Below are positions 58,141-64,000 of a stretch of DNA of 64,000 bases, piece after piece; position 1 is the first letter of the stretch; each line of letters starts with the position of its first letter. The notes beneath the pieces are model-generated. The model made no database searches, was not told the DNA's origin, and saw only the letters and a program-made list of their open reading frames with translations. This DNA comes from Stachybotrys elegans (taxonomy: Eukaryota; Ascomycota; Sordariomycetes; Hypocreales; Stachybotryaceae), in the NCBI GenBank assembly GCA_020746835.1, contig JAGPNK010000002.1, positions 682,001-746,000 of the forward strand, in the 5' to 3' direction. The translations under genes and the position numbers were made by a program.

Positions 58141-58602
58141 GGTTGCGACAGCTATGGGCTGGTGGTGATGTGTAAATGTGTCACGATGGAGGTGCTAGTG
58201 GCGTCTTGATCCCCTCGAGGGGCTACAGGAGGCAGTGGACCAATTCGGGAGAAGGAGGACTCGACATGGGATGGCGCCAGAGATCCCGCAAGTTACAAAT
58301 GTCGACCTTGCGGCTTGTCAGGTCAATCCACGCATCAAAATATTCCACTATGAGCTGGAGCTTGTTCCCATCACCACTTTCTGTCGTACGTAATGCACCA
58401 CCACATGCCACTTCTTACTTGGCCTCTCAGGTTACTGGGCCCTGTCGGTGACGGTCCGACTCAACCGCCGATGCACTCCACGGGTACGTTGGATGCGGAT
58501 ACAGTGGATAGAAGGTCCAAATCGGAAAGTTACAGTGGCCTAGTTCCAGGTTGGGTGGGCTTGGTGGCTCGCGGAAGCCTGGGCGCACTGGGCGCTAGGA
58601 GG
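58141..58602. other. sly1 promoter region
   Basis: A 0.46-kb gap upstream of sly1, up to a weak candidate ORF on the same strand. Nothing else is supported. Confidence 0.5.
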
Positions 58603-59161
58603 TCATTGTGAAACTTTGTGCCTGACGGTTAGGGCATCCATTCGCGCCAGACGCCAGCCGATTTGGGTGAACAATGTCTGCTTCTCCTTCTTCTCCAACG
58701 ACCTCCCATCAACAACCGCGGCATCACCATCATTCACGACGGATCTAGGCTCGTTTTCATCAGGGAACTGTGTCGCAAGGCCTTCCAGACGCCCAAGAGC
58801 GTGTTTTACACTCATAATCAGCCCCGTCCGCCTCGTATTTACCTCATCCTCCTCTTCCCCCTTGGAGCGCATGCATCTGGGCTTCCGATAATGTTGTAAG
58901 AATTCGGTCGCGCAGCAGACGGGAGAGGCAGTAAAAGCTTCATCCTGCAGAAGGAAGTCGGAAAGAAGCGACCACTAAGGCGCAGACGGTCCCAGGGTAT
59001 GCTTCATCCAAACCCCCCTCAGATTCATAACCTTTCCCCCAAGCCTGCATTGCACTTCCCCATCCCATTTCGCTGCTTTGTCCTCGCTCGTCCTTGAATA
59101 CGCATCCGAGCGGTGACATTGTATCTATGGTCGTCGCTTTGGTATCGGCGGCTGCTCTCAT
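58603..59161 (-). CDS. Weak candidate two-exon gene, unrecognised
   Basis: On the minus strand a frame is open from 58974 to the stop at 58603 (123 codons) and reads like protein (TEFLQHYRKPRCMRSKGEEE, TQIGWRLARMDALTVRHKV). An acceptor-like TTCTGCAG ends at 58945. Upstream, ATG 59161 opens a second frame (MSPLGCVFKDERGQSSEMGW) that could be joined through a weak GTCTGC donor in phase, giving about 170 residues. No known family is recognised and the intron would be only about 43 bp. It may be a lineage-specific gene, a relic or chance. Confidence 0.22.
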
Positions 59162-59737
59162 CCTCTAAGCGCGTCGGGTCATAAGGCCACGCGACAAAGG
59201 ATGGCGGTGGCTCCAAGACAAGGTGCAAACTCTGGAGAATAGGGCTTTGGTGCATCCAAAGGAGCGAAACCTTCTTGCCCAGCAGTCAACACACTGGGTG
59301 TGATAAACACCCGCCATCAAAGCTCAGCGGCTCAACCGGCGCGGGGTGATAGTTTACTCGCTTCTCGCCCGTCTTTTAATTCCTCACCTACTGCAGTCGC
59401 AGTCCCTATCCAGTCCGGCCGTCCAAACCGCGCTGTACAGGGTTGACTCTGTTTGGGGTGCAGCGCGCTAAGAGAAGAGGCGCCTCCATGGTCATGAGCC
59501 TGCCAAATCCGAGGAGTCATTTTGCCTTAGACCAACGAGGTTGCTGAAAACAACTGCTTGCTCGGCTCTCCTTGCTTGCACAAGGGCAGTGTCGTTGGGT
59601 TCGCGTCAAACTTGGTCTTGCGGCTACGAGAACTCGGTCCATTCTAGGAGCGTCCTTGACGATCACCCAACCCATCCATCATCGTCCATCCTCCATGCCC
59701 AGAAGAAAAAGGCTCGCATAGAGAACTGATCGTTCTC

Positions 59738-59752
59738 TTTTTTTTTTTTTTT
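59738..59752 (+). repeat. T15 homopolymer
   Basis: An uninterrupted run of T at the start of the CT-rich leader. Confidence 0.9.
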
Positions 59753-60170
59753 GCGCCTCTCTCATTTTCTTTTTATCTTTTTCTTCGTCAATTTTTCTCC
59801 TCTCCCTTGCGCTTTATTTATCCTGCTCTCTTTACCCGGTTTTCTGCGTCTAAAGGGAACCCAATTCTTCTCTCATACACCCTCCGACATCCTCCTGACA
59901 CAGATGCTGTTGGTCCCGCAGTTATGCTGATATTTCTCTCTGGTGCCTGCAGATTTCATTCCAGCATTTTCCCTTACTCGGCCCATTACGCCATTCCCCT
60001 TACTGGCCAACCCTGCTACTTGGCCAAATTCTGCCATAGCGCCAGTTCGACTTTTCGCGCACCCCGGGCTTTAGCCGGCTGCCAGGTTCGTCTCCACTGT
60101 CCACCTAAAGTCACTGGCCCCTTGAAACCCCTGCACCGATACTTGGCACCACCTTCTCCTCGCTCCCTGG

Positions 60171-60193
60171 CGCCTGTCGCCTGTCGCCTGTCG
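60171..60193 (+). repeat. 7-bp tandem repeat (CGCCTGT)
   Basis: Three perfect units followed by CG. Confidence 0.85.
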
Positions 60194-60596
60194 CATGCCG
60201 TCCTGCAGCAACGGCTGGATCGCCCCTGCCTCGTCGCTGATCACCCCTCACCCCCTTCTGAAAGTGCACCAGATTTCGGGGGGCTTGCCTTATTGGTTAG
60301 CGCGCGTGGTGCCACATATTGGACCCGCCACGCCCGTCACGGTTCCCTCATCAGGCATTCTGGCTGCAACCTCCCGCGTTCGCGTCCCTTTTTGACTTCC
60401 TTCATGCCCAGCTCCAGAATCCGCTCTCCCATCCAGCACGGCTCCGCTCCGAGGGCCGTGATGACCGGTGGCCCGTCGCTGACATATCTTCCTTAGCCTA
60501 GAGTCGAGCTTCTCTCGGTCCTGGTGCTCCCTTATGCTCTGTATATGCTGGCAGTTTAGCCAACGCCGCTCCTGGCCTTAAATCCAACCAGCCAAC

Positions 60597-63500
60597 ATGC
60601 AGTCGTGGTCCAACTCAGGCCAGGACGGCGCTGATGGGCATAACTCGTGGCAATCAGCCTACGCCTTTGACGGCCAGGATGCTCACTTTGATCCCAATCA
60701 GTCGTGGCCTCAGTCCATGGTAGACCAGGCAGGGCCATATTCCCACATAGAGACCCAGGAAGGCGCTGCTCCCAACTACTTTGACCCTTCTCAATCGGAC
60801 AATGCGTTTCTTGCCGGTAATCTGCACGGGACTACCCAGCCCCAGCCCAGTTACAATAGTCAGGACTCTCTCTCCTTAGCCCAGCAGTACTCTCAGTCGG
60901 CACAGGATGTCGTCGATGCTCCCTTCCATAATATACATCCCGATATCTACGCCCAGTCCGGGAAGATGGATATTGGCGACGGCATGGGCCACCTGGGCCA
61001 GGTTCAGGGTCATCCTCACGCCCACCCTCAGTCTTTTGCTGAGTACTCCTTTGCGCAGAACGGTGAGCAGGCCTTTGAGTCGCCTGTTCCTCAGTATAGT
61101 CAAGCCCAGCTGCTTGCGCAGCAGGCTCGCCAGCAAAGCCATACTCCGGTTCAGCGCTATGAAGCCCTGCACGGCAACTTTCCCCATGGCCAAACTCACG
61201 GCTACTCACGACCACCCCAGCCCTCCCCTGTGCAGCGTCAGCAGGCATATTCTCATAACAGCCCGTCCTTCCAGGGCCAGATGAATCCCCAGACTGGCCA
61301 GTACGATGCCAGCACTCATGTTGCCTATCAGCAACAAGTTCAACGGCATCAGTCCTCGCCTCCTCCTCAGCAGCCCCAACAACCGTCACAGGGATATCAA
61401 CAGCCCAATGGCAACTACATTCCACAGAGGGCACCTGTATATCAGCAGCAGCCTATCCAACATTCCCCCCGTGTCCCCGAGAGTACTACTCAGGCGCAGT
61501 ATGCTCCTCAGCATCAGCAGCAAGCGCCTCATCTACAACCGCAACCGCAGCTACAGCAATCACCGCCTCAGCCGCCACCACAGTCACAAACCCCAGAAGT
61601 CATTCCCGGGTCCCTTGAACAGGTTGCGGCCGAACCTGCGCCCAAGAAGAGGAAGCGAACTTCTGCCAAGACCAGTCCCGAAATTCCCTTCGCCGAGCCC
61701 GTAGTCTTCCAAACCGACTCACCGGCAGAAGTCTCTCTTAAGAAGCCTGGTGAAACTATCGACTCTTTTGACCCCCCTGTTCCCTCGCCCGAGGATGCTC
61801 AGGCATTAGCTCAATTCAGCAAGCGCCCCAAGGCTGCTCAAACCCGGTTTCCATCTATCAAGGGCCTTCCCTACCTTATGTGCGACGGCACTGTCAAGCT
61901 TCCTGGTAAGTGCAACGAGGCTGGTGTCAAGCACATGCTCACCTGGTATATTTCAGTGCCAAAGAGTTACGACAAACTCGCCCCCGTTATCGCCCTCCCT
62001 TCCCGTAGCACCAAGCCGATGGTTCCAGAGCTTGGATATCCTCTTCCCTGCGAACTTCAGGGTCGATTCACTAGCCAATACCGTCCTTCGCTTGATAAGA
62101 AAGGCGGGTTAGATGAACGAAGAGCTGAATCCCAGGGCTTGCTGGACGAGTTCGACCATTCTATGCACGCATTGGGGAAGCGACGGCCAAAATATACTGA
62201 ATACCCACGTGAGCTCACTCAACCTATGCAATTGGCTATCACAAACTGACAGTACCAGATGCTTTCAAGGAACAGCTCAAGTCGGATGAGGCTTCGAAGA
62301 AGAAGGCTAAGAAGGAGCTCGAAGGAGACAAGGATTCCAGGGAGGATCGCAATAAACCTGTGAGTCGGGGAAACTCCATTCACTGTCAACACATCCTAAC
62401 ATCTCAGATTCGGTCCGCGACACGTCCTACCGACCCAGTTGAGGCCGCCGGTTGGGACGTGATTGGGATCGTTCATATAGATGAGGCCACGGCGCGAACC
62501 AACTCCCTCATTGCCGGGCGAGTACAGCAGGCTGGCGATTTCTTCATCAAGCTTCGCAGTGATATGAACAAGTCGAAGCTGGATTTGGACCAAGCCATCA
62601 AGGAGAAGCGAGCGGAAGCCGAGATCGCAGCTCTAAGACATGATGCGGATCAGAAGCGGGAGGCGCTCTACAAAGCGCTCGATGCGACGCTCATTCACGC
62701 GGATGATGCCGTCTTGGACAATCTGGGTGGTCATCAGAAGCTCGTATTGAGTTTGGTCAACGTGTTGATCTCTTGCATCAAGGCTACCGATTTCTCCGGC
62801 AAGCTTCCAGCCGCTGTCTGGGAACTCTTTACACATTTCCGCATGACCAAGAAAATCGCAGAGACAACCAATTTTGAAACCGTCAGGAAGAAGTTCGCTG
62901 ACAAGGGCGACAAGAAGATGAAGGAACTCGTCCAGGAGGTTACTGTAAACATCAAGAAGCTCAGCAAGACCGAGGAATCGTCGACTGGGTACACGGGCAC
63001 CTCGAACAGACCCAAGGTGGCCAAGCCTGCAGATACTACATCAGTCAAGAGGAACCGAGATGATGAAGCCGACACGCGAACCGTCAAGAAGATTGCAGTG
63101 GAGCCCGGGACCAGCCTCCTCAGCAAGAAGCTCGCTCAACCCAAGATCCAGCCTCCCATGTCGAGGACCGGCGCGGCAAAGACTGGTCTATCTTCTGTGC
63201 TCCCCGGCAAGATGAAGCCGGTGGCAAAGCCTACACCCAGGCCCGAACAGCCTGCTGGGGATGACAGTGCCTCTGGCCCTTCGGACGATAAGGGCAGCAA
63301 GGTGGAAGTAAAGAAGACTGTCAGCAAGTTTGAGCCCAAGGGTCCCAGGACAGAGACGCCTGTCCCGCTGCCGAAGGTGCCGACATCTTCAACGTCGAGC
63401 GCCCTATCAGGCATCGCCTCGCTGCTCGATTCCATCAACGCACCAAAGGCGGATTCTCCAGGCGCTACACCGAAAGAGGCCAAAGGCGCTGACGTCGTAG

Positions 63501-64000
63501 AGACAGCTGAGGAAAAGGCAAAACGGCTCAAGAAAGAAGCCCGCCGAAAGCTACGCGTCAGTTGGAAGCCAGAGAATGAGCTTGTTCAGGTCAAGATCTT
63601 CCACAAGGACGATGGCGAGGATGATGGCCGGGAGGGCAACATGATCCGCGACGCGGCCGACGACCGATCTGAAGGTATGGTCCTCAAACAGAGAGCGGCA
63701 GACGTGGACGAGGATGATGAGGACGACGACATTCCCTACCAGCCTTGGGTTGGGCCCGTTGCAACCAACTTTTCTGTGCTACCCGAAGAGGTCCGTCACA
63801 AGAACTACGTGACCCGCGGCGGAAACGTTACGTTTGCTACAGAGGAGCAGCAGCTCATTGCTGAGCGAGAACAAAAGGAGCTTATGGCACTCTACACCGA
63901 CATTGACGACATTCCGGCCACGCCTAAGTCGCCGCCACCGGATTTGTCGGCCATTGACTCGGAGAGGAAGACTGTGCAGCTGCCTTCCGAGGATGCCAAG
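60597..64000 (+). CDS. ppn1: Ppn1/PNUTS-like cleavage and polyadenylation complex protein, 3'-truncated by window edge
   Basis: Exons are 60597..62208, 62259..62359 and 62408 to beyond 64000 (introns 50 and 48 bp), giving 1102 residues so far. The N-terminal 370 residues are Gln/Pro/His-rich and disordered, followed by an NLS-like PKKRKRTSAK. A helical domain at about 675-755 (KLVLSLVNVLISCIKATDFSG, VWELFTHFRMTKKIAETT) resembles the TFIIS N-terminal/LW fold. After a Lys/Pro-rich linker comes RRKLRVSWKPENELVQVKIF. Here RVSW (954-957) matches the RVxF/W PP1-docking pattern, comparable to TVTW of human PNUTS. The assignment to fission-yeast Ppn1, which tethers PP1 to the cleavage and polyadenylation factor, rests on this domain order. 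The gene runs off the window. Confidence 0.72.

Larger units (their letters stand above)
59162..60596. other. Intergenic and ppn1 leader
   Basis: The promoter and CT-rich leader of the gene at 60597. It includes a T15 run at 59738-59752 and a three-unit 7-bp repeat at 60171-60193. Confidence 0.5.

Noticed and set aside
1..64000. Secondary-metabolite cluster, CRISPR array or mobile element
   Set aside because: The SDR and MFS genes are 40 kb apart with no core synthase. There are no spaced identical repeats and no transposase or reverse-transcriptase frames.

Overview
The window is nuclear DNA of a filamentous ascomycete (Pezizomycotina, most likely Sordariomycetes). Supporting this are short introns of about 47-80 bp with GTAAGT/GTATGT-type donors and CTAAC/CTGAC branch points, C-ending codon preference, long pyrimidine-rich leaders, kilobase-scale non-coding gaps, and a gene set typical of these fungi. 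I cannot place it to genus. There is no sign of bacterial, viral or organellar DNA, no CRISPR array, no rRNA or tRNA gene, and no intact transposon.

Layout. 1-2154 (+) is the 3' part of a Bzz1-type F-BAR/C1/SH3 actin regulator. 3590-4904 (-) is a C2H2 zinc-finger protein with an unresolved 5' end. 7378-9173 (+) is an MFS transporter of the allantoate/anion:cation symporter family. 10784-12376 (+) is a conserved F-box-like cysteine-rich protein. 12762-13391 (-) is mitoribosomal protein mL58. 16945-17934 (+) is a Ser/Pro-rich conserved protein of unknown function. 22175-26317 (+) is a large C2-RasGAP protein. 27606-28839 (-) is a cyclophilin-40. 31684-32557 (-) is D-aminoacyl-tRNA deacylase in five exons. 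33640-35727 (+) is CCR4-NOT subunit Not3/5. 40878-41756 (+) is a second C2H2 regulator. 44401-46470 (-) is a conserved protein of unknown function. 47384-49123 (+) is a coiled-coil protein. 49358-50152 (+) is an SDR oxidoreductase. 51681-53181 (+) is NADP isocitrate dehydrogenase. 54077-55158 (-) is an Ino80 Iec3 subunit with an apparent frameshift. 55829-58140 (-) is the SM protein Sly1. 60597-64000 (+) is the 5' part of a Ppn1/PNUTS-like cleavage/polyadenylation factor carrying a PP1-docking motif. A weak two-exon candidate lies at 58603-59161 (-).

The genes do not form a biosynthetic cluster or an operon-like system. They are mostly housekeeping or regulatory genes: Ras and actin signalling, ER-Golgi fusion, chromatin, mRNA turnover and 3'-end formation, translation quality control, mitochondrial translation and NADPH supply. 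I found no new multi-gene system. The observations most worth a second look are at gene-model level: the iec3 reading-frame break at a C6 run, the 7-nt first coding exon of dtd1, out-of-frame upstream ORFs overlapping the RasGAP and NOT3 starts, possible alternative N-termini of idp1 and the cyclophilin, G-ending codon bias in the SDR gene, and a diverged hairpin-bearing repeat at exactly 305-bp spacing near 9.4-9.8 kb.
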